Part shown: positions 9,222-17,606 of the stretch, piece by piece | Position numbering within the stretch: position 1 is the stretch's first letter | How the letters are laid out: the number at the start of each line of letters is the position of its first letter | Source of the DNA: Mycolicibacterium sp. CBMA 247 | GTDB lineage: Bacteria > Actinomycetota > Actinomycetes > Mycobacteriales > Mycobacteriaceae | Assembly (NCBI RefSeq): GCF_009729095.1 | Contig: NZ_VTGX01000001.1 | Coordinates: forward strand, 496,001-560,000 | DNA: 64,000 nt | Reading direction: 5' to 3' | Made by a program: the position numbers and the translations under genes | Notes under the pieces: model-generated | The model's database searches: none | Seen by the model: the letters and a program-made list of their open reading frames with translations, nothing else | Told to the model about the DNA's origin: nothing

Positions 9222-11585
9222 CTATGTGATTGAAATTGATTTGGCTAGCTTGCACAACAGATCCGGACGAATCGGAACGGTCGCGATCGCACCGGGGATC
9301 CGTAACGCGTCGTCGACGGCCGACGCGATCGCAGCGGCCACCGCAGTGGTCCCGCCCTCCCCTGCCCCTTTCACCCCAAGGGGATTGATGGGGCTGGGGG
9401 CATCTTCGGTGACCAGGATCTCCACATCGGGAATCTCCAGAACGGTCGGGATGAGGTAGTCCATGAACGTCGTGCACATCGGGGTTCCGTCCTCGGAGTA
9501 CAAGAACTCTTCGTAGACCGCTCCGCCGATACCCTGGGCGACACCACCAGCGATCTGCCCCTCTACCAGCATGGGATTCAGTGCACGGCCCACGTCGTAG
9601 CCGACGATGAACCGCTCGATCGCCAGCCTCCCGGTGCCCCGATCGATGGAAACCAAGGCAGCGTGCAGGCCGTAGGGATAGGTCATGTGGTCAGATCGGA
9701 ACCAGCCGTCCGCACTCAGCCCTGGTTCTTCCTTCATTTCGCCCGCGCCCATCGGCTCCAAGAGTCGGGCCGCCTCACCGAGAGTCAGCGTCTTCGAATT
9801 GTCTTCGATGACCACGACCGCCCCATCTACCAGCTCCACTTCCGCGGTACTGACCCGGAAGTGATGAGCCGCGGCCCGACATGCCTTCTCGGCCAACGCA
9901 TCTGCGGCGTGAGCGGCCGCGGAGCCGGCCATCACCGCGAGGCGGGTGGCGAAAGCGCCACGGCCATACTGGAACTGGTCAGTGCGTCCGCGGACGACAC
10001 GGATAGAGTGGTGCGGGATCTGCAGGCGATCGGCAACAATCTGCGCGAGTACCGTGTCGACACCCTGACCGACCGATGAGGCACCGCAGCTGATGGTGAC
10101 ATGACCACTGGCATCGACCGAGACTCGAGCTCCCTCGAATGGGCCGATACCGCTCTTTTCTACGAAGAATCCGAACCCGAAACCGACCAGTTCTCCGGCC
10201 GCACGCCGTGCCTCGACCTCGGTCCGGATGGACGCGAAGTCGAACTGTGCAGACACTTTGTCGAGAAGCAGTTCGTAGTCACCCGAGTCATGGATCAAAT
10301 GGGTACCCATCGCCTGAATCGGTCGTTCGTAGGGCATCTTGGATGCCGGGATGAAGTTCGTCCGCCGCAGCTCGGCGGGATCTAGCTGAAGCTCCCGTGC
10401 GATCTTGTCGACGAGTCGTTCACGCGCGAAAGTCCCTTCGTAGCGGCCTGGGGACCGGTAGGTTCCCGCCGGGGTCTTGTTGGTCAACCGCACGTGGGCG
10501 GTGGCCCGGAAGTGCGGGATGACATAGGGCCCGGGCAACATCGAGGCTGTCAGCGAGGCCACGGTGGCGCCGTGGGTACGAACGTAGGCGCCTTGATCCA
10601 GGATGAAGTCGGCGTCCAGAGCTTCGATCCAACCGTCTTCGACGCGAACGAGTGCGCGCAGCCGATGATGTTGGCCCCGGGAATGATTGGTGGCGACCAG
10701 ATGTTCCTGTCGGTCCTCGATCCACTTGACCGGCCGGCGCAGCCGCATCGCCGCGACGGTGACCAACACGTCCTCTGGATAGAGCTCGCCCCTGGGTCCG
10801 AAACCGCCGCCGACGTGCGTTTCACGCACCAGGACCTGGTGTGGCGGTAGACCAGTGATCGCGGCGATGGCCTCGCGGTTCCAGAAGGGCACCTTGGCGG
10901 CACCGTCGACGACCAGCACCTGCTCGGCCTTGTCGAAAGCGGCGACCAGACCACGACATTCCATCGGCACGCCAGTGTGGCGACCGATCCGGGCATCCAT
11001 CTCGAAGACGCGATGGGTGCCGGTGGTGAGCAGCGACTCGGCTCCAGCGAAGGCGGCCTCGACGTCGCCGTACTCTTCGACGAAACAGGTGGCCTCAGAG
11101 TCCTGCCCGGGCAGCGTCATGCCGGTGCCGGCGGCCCAGGTCGCTTGCTCAGCGTCGATCCATTCGACGGGCTCGAGGTCTGCGTCGATGCGGGCTTCGA
11201 GTGGTTCGATGTCGATCGCAACGAGTTCGGCGGCGTCTTCGGCGAGGTAGGCCGAGGTTGCGAACACGACTGCCACCGGCTCGCCGACGTAACGAACGAA
11301 TCGTCTGGCCAGCACCGGTTGACGGTAAGGGAGCAGTTCATCGCGCGGGGTGAGCCTGAAGGAGATCGCCGGGAGTGAGTCGATGTCGGTGTATGTCCAT
11401 GCCGCCACTACACCGTCAAGTAGCAATGCCGCGGACACGTCGACCGACACGAGTCGGCCGTAGGCGACTGGTGAGCGAACCACTCGCATGTGCAGTTCCC
11501 CGGCGTGGGTGGTGTCCGCGGCGAAACGCCCCGCTCCGCGGAGCAACACCGGGTCTTCGATGCGCTTGGCGCGGGACCCGATCAT
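9222..11585 (-). CDS. Molybdenum hydroxylase large (Mo-cofactor) subunit 1, xanthine dehydrogenase family
   Basis: Protein of 787 residues covering the XdhA/CoxL-type N-terminal alpha/beta-hammerhead domain (RIEDPVLLRGAGRFAADT at the start) and the two Mo-cofactor domains (GGGFGPRGELYPED near residue 260; GVGQGVDT-like stretch near 480). The catalytic glutamate motif GVKGAGEGGTT is near the C-terminus. The active-site loop reads PAGTYRSPGRYEG, not the AYRCSFR of form I CO dehydrogenase, so a CO dehydrogenase is unlikely. Its start overlaps the 2Fe-2S subunit stop by 4 bases. It probably hydroxylates an N-heterocycle at the carbon next to nitrogen; substrate unproven. Confidence 0.92.
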   Translation of the reverse strand: MIGSRAKRIEDPVLLRGAGRFAADTTHAGELHMRVVRSPVAYGRLVSVDVSAALLLDGVVAAWTYTDIDSLPAISFRLTPRDELLPYRQPVLARRFVRYVGEPVAVVFATSAYLAEDAAELVAIDIEPLEARIDADLEPVEWIDAEQATWAAGTGMTLPGQDSEATCFVEEYGDVEAAFAGAESLLTTGTHRVFEMDARIGRHTGVPMECRGLVAAFDKAEQVLVVDGAAKVPFWNREAIAAITGLPPHQVLVRETHVGGGFGPRGELYPEDVLVTVAAMRLRRPVKWIEDRQEHLVATNHSRGQHHRLRALVRVEDGWIEALDADFILDQGAYVRTHGATVASLTASMLPGPYVIPHFRATAHVRLTNKTPAGTYRSPGRYEGTFARERLVDKIARELQLDPAELRRTNFIPASKMPYERPIQAMGTHLIHDSGDYELLLDKVSAQFDFASIRTEVEARRAAGELVGFGFGFFVEKSGIGPFEGARVSVDASGHVTISCGASSVGQGVDTVLAQIVADRLQIPHHSIRVVRGRTDQFQYGRGAFATRLAVMAGSAAAHAADALAEKACRAAAHHFRVSTAEVELVDGAVVVIEDNSKTLTLGEAARLLEPMGAGEMKEEPGLSADGWFRSDHMTYPYGLHAALVSIDRGTGRLAIERFIVGYDVGRALNPMLVEGQIAGGVAQGIGGAVYEEFLYSEDGTPMCTTFMDYLIPTVLEIPDVEILVTEDAPSPINPLGVKGAGEGGTTAVAAAIASAVDDALRIPGAIATVPIRPDLLCKLAKSISIT
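9230..9239. promoter_or_regulatory. Candidate operator half-site TTGAAATTGA (copy 1 of 3)
   Basis: TTGAAATTGA in A+T-rich DNA at the end of the large-subunit gene, 58 bases before the cyclase start. Similar 10-mers occur upstream of the nitrilase gene (16427) and of the bicupin gene (17582). A partly complementary arm, TCAATCAAAATCAA, lies at 9191-9204. Shared occurrence before three transcription starts of one cluster suggests a binding site for the local XRE-cupin regulator. Confidence 0.35.
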
Positions 11586-12082
11586 GCGGTGGTCTCATCA
11601 GCGACGGGTTCCTCGCCACGCATCACCCGCTGGGCGCACAGCGTGGCCTTGACGATGTTCTGATATCCCGTGCAGCGGCACAGGTTCGACGAGAGCATGT
11701 CCCGCAGCTGTTCCTCGTCGGCGTCGGGGTTTTCCTCGAGATAACCGGCGATCAAGGTCAAGAAGCCCGGCGTGCAGAATCCGCACTGCAGGCCGTGATT
11801 ATCCCAAAAAGCCTGTTGCACAGGATGAAGCGTGGTGTCGTCGGGCGCCAGCCCCTCGACCGTACGGACGGAAGCGCCTTCCGCCTGAACAGCGAACATC
11901 AGGCAGGAACGCACCGGTTGCCCGTCCAGCAGGACGGTGCAGGCCCCGCAGACTCCGTGTTCGCATCCGAGATGGGTACCGGTCAAACCGCAGTCCTCGC
12001 GCAACGCATCCGCGAGCGTCCTTCTGGGCTCGACATCGATGTCGTATCGATCGCCGTTGACGTAGAGGCGAAGTGAACTCAT
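11582..12082 (-). CDS. Molybdenum hydroxylase small subunit, (2Fe-2S)-binding
   Basis: Protein of 166 residues with both iron-sulfur domains of the XDH/CO-dehydrogenase small subunit: the plant-ferredoxin-like N-terminal cluster (CEHGVCGACTVLLDG, about residues 40-56, with a further Cys soon after) and the C-terminal four-helix cluster (CGFCTPGF and CRCTGY). It passes electrons from the Mo site to FAD. It overlaps both flanking large-subunit genes by 4 bases and so appears to serve one or both of them. Length is normal for the family. Confidence 0.95.
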   Translation of the reverse strand: MSSLRLYVNGDRYDIDVEPRRTLADALREDCGLTGTHLGCEHGVCGACTVLLDGQPVRSCLMFAVQAEGASVRTVEGLAPDDTTLHPVQQAFWDNHGLQCGFCTPGFLTLIAGYLEENPDADEEQLRDMLSSNLCRCTGYQNIVKATLCAQRVMRGEEPVADETTA

Positions 12083-14550
12083 GTCATGCTCTCCTGCTGG
12101 TGAGTTGCGGGGTCGGTCGCCGTGTCGAGGATGTCGGCAGGTTTGCGTTGCAGCCGAATGTCACCGCCCTCCCGGATCGCGGACCGGATCCGGTGAGGTG
12201 TGGCCGGGAGATGGAACACGCCGACACCGAACGGGCTCAGCGCATCGCTGATCGCGTTGGCGATGGCGGCCGGCGCACCGATGGTGCCGCCTTCTCCGAC
12301 CCCCTTGGCGCCGGTCAGCGACGCGGGCGAGAGCGTGCAAAGGTGGGTGATCTCGATGTCCGGGACTTCCGCGACTGTCGGCGGCAGGAAATCCATCAGC
12401 GAAGTCGTCACGAGCACTCCGCGATCGTCGTAGATCAGCTCTTCGAACAGGGCATTGGCGATCCCCTGGACCACTCCCCCTTGGATCTGGCCATCGACGA
12501 TAGCTGGGTTGATCAGTTTGCCGGCGTCCTCGGCAACGAGAAAGCGGGTGATGTCGACTTGACCGGTGAGCGGGTCCACTTCCACCTCCGCGACATGACA
12601 GGCGTTCGCGAAGGTTCCCGTTGGGTCATAGAGGCCTGTGCTTTCGAGAGCCGGTTCGCCCTTGTCGGTGATCAGGTGTGACGAGTGATAGGTGTCGCGT
12701 GCAAGAACCGCCAGATCGACGGCCGCGGTGCTGCCGCTGAGCCGGGCCTTGCCATCCTGGAGGACGATGTCATCGGGGAGGCCGCCAAGGCGCTCTGCGG
12801 CCAGTCCGCGGAGCCGCTCCGCCAGACCCTTCGCAGCGATCATCGACGCGCCACCGGCGATCACCATTGCCCGGCTGGCGAAACTTCCCCAGCCGTAGGG
12901 AGTGGCGTCGGTGTCGCTCGCGATCACCCGAACTTGGTCCGGACGCAGGCCGAGTTCATCGCAGACCACTTGGGCCAGTGTGGTTTTCAGGCCCTGTCCG
13001 TGTGGTGAAGCGCCGATCCGGAGGGTCACTCCGCCGGAGGGGTCCATAGTCAGGATGACCCGCTCGAAACCAGGTGTGATCACCGGCGAACGACTGGACG
13101 GGTTGAGCGCGAAGGGCCGCGATCGGGCAGCGAAAGCTGGTGTGCCGTAGCCTGTTCGCTCCGCGAAACAAGAGAACCCAATACCCAGGTAGCGACCGTC
13201 GCGCCGCGCCTTGGCCTGCCGGGCGGCGAAGTCGTCGAAGTCGGCTAGTTTCGCGGCTTCGGCGAGAGTCTCCCGATGCGACGCCACGTCGAGCACCAGC
13301 CCGGTGGGGGCTCGGTGGGGGAACTCCGAGATCAGGTTCAGATCACGGATGGCAACCCTGTCCACACCGAGTTCGCCGGCAGCGGTATCCATGAGACGTT
13401 CCATGGCGAGCACCTGCATCGGCCGGGAAACCCCACGATAGGGCGCGATAGGGCATTTGTTGGTGGTCACCGCACGCGAGCGGACGTCGTACTCCTGCAC
13501 CTTGTACGGCCCGGGAAGCTCGGCGAGTGCCATGAGTGGCTCCACCGCCCAGGTGACCGGGTAGCAGCAGTAGGCGCCCACGTCGCAGATCAAGTCTCCG
13601 CGGAGCGCGAGCAACTCACCCTCGGCGGTGAATGCGCCCTCGATGTCGTAGACCTGTTCGCGGCTGTGCCACGCCGCCTGGAAGTTCTCTTCTCGGGTCT
13701 CGATCCACGCGACGTCGCGCCGCAGATGGCGACAGATCCACACCAGCGCGACGTCCTCGCGGGCCAAGGTCATCTTCGCGCCGAAGCCGCCGCCGACGTC
13801 GGGCGCGACCACCCGCAGGTCGTCCTCCGCAATTCCCAGACAGTCCGCGATGCCGGTGCGGGTGACGTGCGGCATCTGCAGAGTGGCATGCAGGGTAGTG
13901 CGACCGCTGGACCGATCGTATGCCGCGTGGGCGGCCCTCGCCTCCAACGGCATAGCGCTCTGACGTCCCGAGCTGACGCTGACCGAGACGATCGCTGCGG
14001 CCGCGTCGAAGGCATCATCGACTCCCGCGGTCGTCACGCGACCGTCGACCACCGTGTTCGGCGCATTCTGATGGTCGGGCGGAACGGAATCGTGCACCAA
14101 GGGTGCACCCTCTGCCAGCGCGTGCGCAGCGGAGAGCACGGCCGGCAGTGGCTCGATCTCTATCTCGACGAGTTCAGCGGCATCCTCGGCGGCCGCCTCG
14201 GATTCGGCGACGACGACGGCGATCGGTTCGCCGACGAACCTCACCACATCCGTTGCAAGAATCGGGGTGCCGACTTCTACGAAGTCCGGCCGATCCAGGA
14301 CTGCCCGAATCTGCTGTACCCCACGCAGGTCGTTCGCGGTGAACATCGTGACGCCTGCGGGCGCACTAATCGAGACGATCCGTCCGGAAGCGATGGCGCT
14401 GCGGACGAAGCGCACGTGAAAACAACCCTGATTGCGGGACGCGATGTCGGCCACGTAGTTACCCCACCCCCGCACGATGGCAGGGTCCTCGAGCCGGGGC
14501 AGCGCTCGTCCGGTCCAGGTGTTCGGCTCAGCGGATTCGGCGGCCATCAT
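12079..14550 (-). CDS. Molybdenum hydroxylase large (Mo-cofactor) subunit 2, xanthine dehydrogenase family
   Basis: Protein of 823 residues, a second complete XDH-type large subunit, clearly diverged from the one at 9222-11585. It has ALPRLEDPAIVRGWGNYVADIA at the start, GGGFGAKMTLAREDVAL for cofactor binding near residue 250, the active-site loop CPIAPYRGVSRP near 360, and the terminal GAKGVGEGGTIGAPAAIANA with the catalytic glutamate. As in subunit 1, the form I CO dehydrogenase loop is absent. It is flanked by the 2Fe-2S and FAD subunit genes with 4-base overlaps on both sides. Two large subunits around one electron-transfer pair could mean two substrate specificities or a mixed complex. 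Confidence 0.92.
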   Translation of the reverse strand: MMAAESAEPNTWTGRALPRLEDPAIVRGWGNYVADIASRNQGCFHVRFVRSAIASGRIVSISAPAGVTMFTANDLRGVQQIRAVLDRPDFVEVGTPILATDVVRFVGEPIAVVVAESEAAAEDAAELVEIEIEPLPAVLSAAHALAEGAPLVHDSVPPDHQNAPNTVVDGRVTTAGVDDAFDAAAAIVSVSVSSGRQSAMPLEARAAHAAYDRSSGRTTLHATLQMPHVTRTGIADCLGIAEDDLRVVAPDVGGGFGAKMTLAREDVALVWICRHLRRDVAWIETREENFQAAWHSREQVYDIEGAFTAEGELLALRGDLICDVGAYCCYPVTWAVEPLMALAELPGPYKVQEYDVRSRAVTTNKCPIAPYRGVSRPMQVLAMERLMDTAAGELGVDRVAIRDLNLISEFPHRAPTGLVLDVASHRETLAEAAKLADFDDFAARQAKARRDGRYLGIGFSCFAERTGYGTPAFAARSRPFALNPSSRSPVITPGFERVILTMDPSGGVTLRIGASPHGQGLKTTLAQVVCDELGLRPDQVRVIASDTDATPYGWGSFASRAMVIAGGASMIAAKGLAERLRGLAAERLGGLPDDIVLQDGKARLSGSTAAVDLAVLARDTYHSSHLITDKGEPALESTGLYDPTGTFANACHVAEVEVDPLTGQVDITRFLVAEDAGKLINPAIVDGQIQGGVVQGIANALFEELIYDDRGVLVTTSLMDFLPPTVAEVPDIEITHLCTLSPASLTGAKGVGEGGTIGAPAAIANAISDALSPFGVGVFHLPATPHRIRSAIREGGDIRLQRKPADILDTATDPATHQQESMT

Positions 14551-15413
14551 GCCCCGACCGTCGTCGCCCTGCCCAATGCGCGAGGAAGCAGCGCGCGCAC
14601 GAGGTCACGGCGGTAAGCCGCATCGCCGTGGGTGTCACTCGGCGGATCCACCTCGTCGGCGGCGGCTTCGGCGGCCGACACCAGTAGCCCATCGGTCATC
14701 GGCTGGCCGGTCAGGCACTGCTCGGCTGCTGCGCTGCGGAACGGGACCTCGCCGACTCCGCCGATGCTGACCCGGGCCTCGCTGACCACGTCATCGATGA
14801 TCTTGAGCGCCACCGTGGTGGTGATAATTCCGAAATCACCTGCACGGCGGGCAAACTCGGCAATACCCGTGTGCCACGTGTCGTCGAGTGCCGGCAGTGC
14901 GACTCTGACCAAGATCTCGTCAGGTTCCAACGCGGTGGTGAAGATCGACTGAAAGAAATCCGCTGCGGCGATGGTGCGCTCACCCCGGGACTGGCTCGCG
15001 GCAGTCATCTTCGCGTCCAGCAGGGAAGCCACCAGACACCATTCGGACGCCGCATCGCAGTGGGCTATCGAACCGCCGAAGGTGCCGCGGGTGCGGATGG
15101 GCAGGTGACCGACATACCCGGCGGCCTTGCGCAGCAGCGAACCGAGAGGACCGCCGAGTCCGTTGTTCTGGACCTCGATGTGCCGTGTCCGGGTAGCGAT
15201 GACCACCTCATCACCGACGGTCTCGATCCCGGACAGCCCCGGCACGCGGTTGATGTCGACCAGCCTGGCGGGACTGGCCAACCGGAAATTCATCATCGGA
15301 ATCAAGCTCTGGCCACCGGCCAGCACCTTGCTGTCGTCGGGATCGGACGCCAGGATTGCCAGAGCCTCATCGAGGCTCGTCGGGGCGTCGTAGACGAACG
15401 GCCTCGGCTTCAC
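14547..15413 (-). CDS. Molybdenum hydroxylase medium subunit, FAD-binding (CoxM/XdhB type)
   Basis: Protein of 288 residues of the PCMH-type FAD-binding family. The motif AGGQSLIPMMNFRLA (about residue 32) binds the FAD diphosphate, and TRGTFGGSIAHCDAASEW (about residue 110) matches the family's second FAD motif. A C-terminal CO-dehydrogenase-flavoprotein domain follows. It accepts electrons from the 2Fe-2S subunit and hands them to an acceptor. It overlaps the nitrilase gene upstream and the large-subunit gene downstream by 4 bases each, as expected for a translationally coupled operon. Confidence 0.95.
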   Translation of the reverse strand: MKPRPFVYDAPTSLDEALAILASDPDDSKVLAGGQSLIPMMNFRLASPARLVDINRVPGLSGIETVGDEVVIATRTRHIEVQNNGLGGPLGSLLRKAAGYVGHLPIRTRGTFGGSIAHCDAASEWCLVASLLDAKMTAASQSRGERTIAAADFFQSIFTTALEPDEILVRVALPALDDTWHTGIAEFARRAGDFGIITTTVALKIIDDVVSEARVSIGGVGEVPFRSAAAEQCLTGQPMTDGLLVSAAEAAADEVDPPSDTHGDAAYRRDLVRALLPRALGRATTVGA

Positions 15414-16276
15414 CAGGAATCTCCTCCATAAGTCAGGGCATACACGTCGGTTCGCCTGTCATCTCGCGGCCGGATCCGCTCCCCACGGACACGCGCCGCG
15501 CGAACGGCGTCCAGGTCCACCTCGACGCGCGCCGAGTCGGCCATGGTTCGGGAGAGCGGGCCCGCGAGCAGCTCGCCGTACGCGTCGCAAGCGACGGAAC
15601 CGCCCAGGGTCGACGGTCCCCCCCGGGCAGCGCCGGCGACTTGGGAGACGGCGACAACGGCAACCTGGTCGAGGTTCGCTTGAGCGAGAACCGAATCCAC
15701 GTGACGGGTGCCGCCGGTTGCAGGCACGGTGCGATCGAAACCTCCGACCCAGGCAGCCGGCGCGAGAACCAATTCGGCGCCGCGCAGCGACATGGCCCGC
15801 AAGACCTCGACGAATCGCAAGTCGTAGCAGATGCAGACCCCGATCCGCCCAAATCCCGTGTCCGCGACCGGAAGTCCCAAGTCGCCAGGAGTGTAGACAT
15901 CCTTCTCGAGATCGAACAGATGCAGCTTGCGATAGTGCAGAACCGGCCCCGAACCATCGACCACGACAACCGTATTGAAAAGATCGTCTCCGGCCCGCTC
16001 GCAGAAGCCGTAGGCGACGAGGCGACCGAACCGCTGAGACAAGGCGATGAACGCCGACGACGTCGGCCCGTCGAGTGGCTCGGCGACCTCGTTGGCCAGT
16101 GTCCGGTCGACAATGTACCCACTGATCGCGAGTTCGGGGAGCACCACGAGATCGGCGCCGGCACCGAAGGCTTCGCGGGTTCTCGTCAAAGCGGTGGCGC
16201 GGTTGTCGCTGACGCGTCCGACCTCAACGTCGATCTGCTCCAGGGCGACGCTGACGACCGGGCTTTTTGCCTTCAT
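15410..16276 (-). CDS. Carbon-nitrogen hydrolase (nitrilase superfamily), operon-leading copy
   Basis: Protein of 288 residues with all three catalytic residues of the nitrilase superfamily in order: Glu in VVLPELAISG (about residue 46), Lys in YRKLHLF (about residue 115) and Cys in VCICYDLRF (about residue 150). Members hydrolyse amides, N-carbamoyl groups or nitriles. It is the first gene of the minus-strand operon running to about 5.9 kb and overlaps the FAD-subunit gene by 4 bases, so it is probably the amidase step after ring opening. The 232 bases upstream contain candidate operator sequences. Confidence 0.9.
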   Translation of the reverse strand: MKAKSPVVSVALEQIDVEVGRVSDNRATALTRTREAFGAGADLVVLPELAISGYIVDRTLANEVAEPLDGPTSSAFIALSQRFGRLVAYGFCERAGDDLFNTVVVVDGSGPVLHYRKLHLFDLEKDVYTPGDLGLPVADTGFGRIGVCICYDLRFVEVLRAMSLRGAELVLAPAAWVGGFDRTVPATGGTRHVDSVLAQANLDQVAVVAVSQVAGAARGGPSTLGGSVACDAYGELLAGPLSRTMADSARVEVDLDAVRAARVRGERIRPRDDRRTDVYALTYGGDSW

Positions 16277-16394
16277 GGTTCAACACCCCAGTCTCTGCAC
16301 AGAAGCCGAATTCCACAGCGATACAACGTCGGTATGACCGAATCGCCCACGGTGTCCGACCCGAATCAGTTCGTCCCACACCCGGCGAAGCCTA

Positions 16395-16405
16395 ACATTC
16401 AATGT
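16395..16405. promoter_or_regulatory. Short palindrome ACATTCAATGT upstream of the nitrilase gene
   Basis: An 11-base palindrome (ACATT-C-AATGT) 119 bases before the nitrilase start, in the A+T-richer part of the 16277-16508 intergenic region. It lies next to a TTGAAATTGG box. It could belong to the operator or promoter of the Mo-hydroxylase operon; sequence evidence only. Confidence 0.3.
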
Positions 16406-16426
16406 CGTCGAATACATTAAGCGTGC

Positions 16427-16436
16427 TTGAAATTGG
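16427..16436. promoter_or_regulatory. Candidate operator half-site TTGAAATTGG (copy 2 of 3)
   Basis: Matches 9230-9239 at nine of ten bases and 17582-17591 at eight of ten. It lies about 150 bases upstream of the first gene of the Mo-hydroxylase operon and close to the 3' end of the regulator gene. Confidence 0.35.
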
Positions 16437-16508
16437 ATCGTTGATGACCAGCAGGAAACGTGCGTGTCGACTCCCGCCGGGCTGGACTACGGATTGCGGG
16501 GTTCGACC

Positions 16509-17240
16509 TCAACTTTGGTCGAGATTCACCCATACCGCGACAGCGCGTTCGCCGCCGGGGTTGGCGATGCGATGGGGGCGGTCCGACGAGTAGGCGATCA
16601 CGTCGCCCGGATTCAGCACGTGAACCTGATCCTCGAGCTCGATCGTCAGTTGACCGGTCATGAGAACACCGAACTCGCGACCGTCGTGGCGAGTCGCGGA
16701 CGGACCGCTCGCTCCGCCCGGCTCGTACTCGTTGACAGCCAGTTCAAGCCCAGCGGCCATGTCATTGTGAGCCACCCGGCGCGTCGTACCCTCGCCCATC
16801 TGCACAACGGTCTGATCAGACAGCCTCGTCACCGGGGAACCGCCGGCGGTGTCGCGATGAGCGAACAGGTCGTACATATGGACGCCGAGAGCCGAGGCAA
16901 CCGCGACCAGCGTTCCAACGGATGCAGTCGACATGCCTCGCTCCAACATGCTGAGCATCGACACGCTGACGCCTGTGCGCTCGGCGATATCCCTGAGCGT
17001 CAACTCCTGACGCAAGCGCATGGCGCGGATCCTGGCACCGACGAGCAGCATCGTCTGCTCGGCACCGCCGACACCGCGCTCGGGTCCGGCGGTCGAATCC
17101 TGCACGGCCCCGCGGTTCGTCTTGGCAGCCGTGGACGCCGTGCGTGATTTGCGAGTCTTGCCCGACGGCGTGCTTCCGCTGGAGGCGCCCGGAGCGGCGT
17201 TCCGCTTGCCTGCCGGTGTACCGGACCGGGATGACGTCAT
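16509..17240 (-). CDS. XRE-family transcriptional regulator with cupin domain
   Basis: Protein of 243 residues. A low-complexity, Ser/Arg/Lys-rich leader of about 55 residues comes first, then a helix-turn-helix of the XRE/SinR type (RQELTLRDIAERTGVSVSML, about residues 75-94), then a C-terminal cupin_2 domain (MTGQLTIEL, NPGDVIAYSSDRPHRIANPG). This is the PuuR/HipB-like architecture that senses a small ligand through the cupin. It lies between the two arms of the catabolic cluster, divergent from the bicupin-xdhC arm, and is the best candidate for its regulator. An ATG further downstream could be the true start because the leader is atypical. Confidence 0.88.
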   Translation of the reverse strand: MTSSRSGTPAGKRNAAPGASSGSTPSGKTRKSRTASTAAKTNRGAVQDSTAGPERGVGGAEQTMLLVGARIRAMRLRQELTLRDIAERTGVSVSMLSMLERGMSTASVGTLVAVASALGVHMYDLFAHRDTAGGSPVTRLSDQTVVQMGEGTTRRVAHNDMAAGLELAVNEYEPGGASGPSATRHDGREFGVLMTGQLTIELEDQVHVLNPGDVIAYSSDRPHRIANPGGERAVAVWVNLDQS

Positions 17241-17606
17241 GAAGGCTCCAATGAGGTATCGGCAGATGGCGGTTTCAGCCTACGTGAACGGCCGCAAATT
17301 ACATGCTGGCGCACCGATATCGTTTCGGTACGACATTCGCGTCGTCGTCGCGGTCCCGTTGCCGGCCGATAGTCCAAGTCAGCCAGCACTCCACGAGACA
17401 TCCGCGCTCAACGGAGACAGCAGGGCGATGGCGGCATCGCGCGATCGCTCGAGTCAGGCAGCCAGACTCGGACGCCCCATGAGTTCCACGCTTTTCAATT
17501 ACAGTGAAGGCCCGCAGGACGCTGACGCACACATGATGGCGCCGCATCGTGTTCAACCAGCTAGAAATTCATTTGATGCTGTTGAAATCGATGCTATGGT
17601 CCGGAT
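17241..17606. promoter_or_regulatory. Divergent promoter region between regulator and bicupin gene
   Basis: 366 bases without a gene between divergent starts. It becomes A+T-rich towards the bicupin start and carries the third TTGAAATYGR box at 17582. No complete sigma-A type -35/-10 pair could be assigned with confidence. Confidence 0.5.
17582..17591. promoter_or_regulatory. Candidate operator half-site TTGAAATCGA (copy 3 of 3)
   Basis: The third member of the shared 10-mer, ending 15 bases before the bicupin start. A site this close to the start would overlap a promoter or block transcription, as expected for a repressor site. Confidence 0.35.

Noticed and set aside
13276..14616. 446-codon plus-strand frame opposite the second Mo large subunit
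   Set aside because: Antisense of a complete XDH-type subunit; no recognisable motif.
9222..15413. Aerobic carbon monoxide dehydrogenase (CoxMSL with CoxG)
   Set aside because: Neither large subunit has the AYRCSFR active-site loop of form I enzymes, and the neighbouring hydrolases and nucleoside-type transporter point to a heterocycle.
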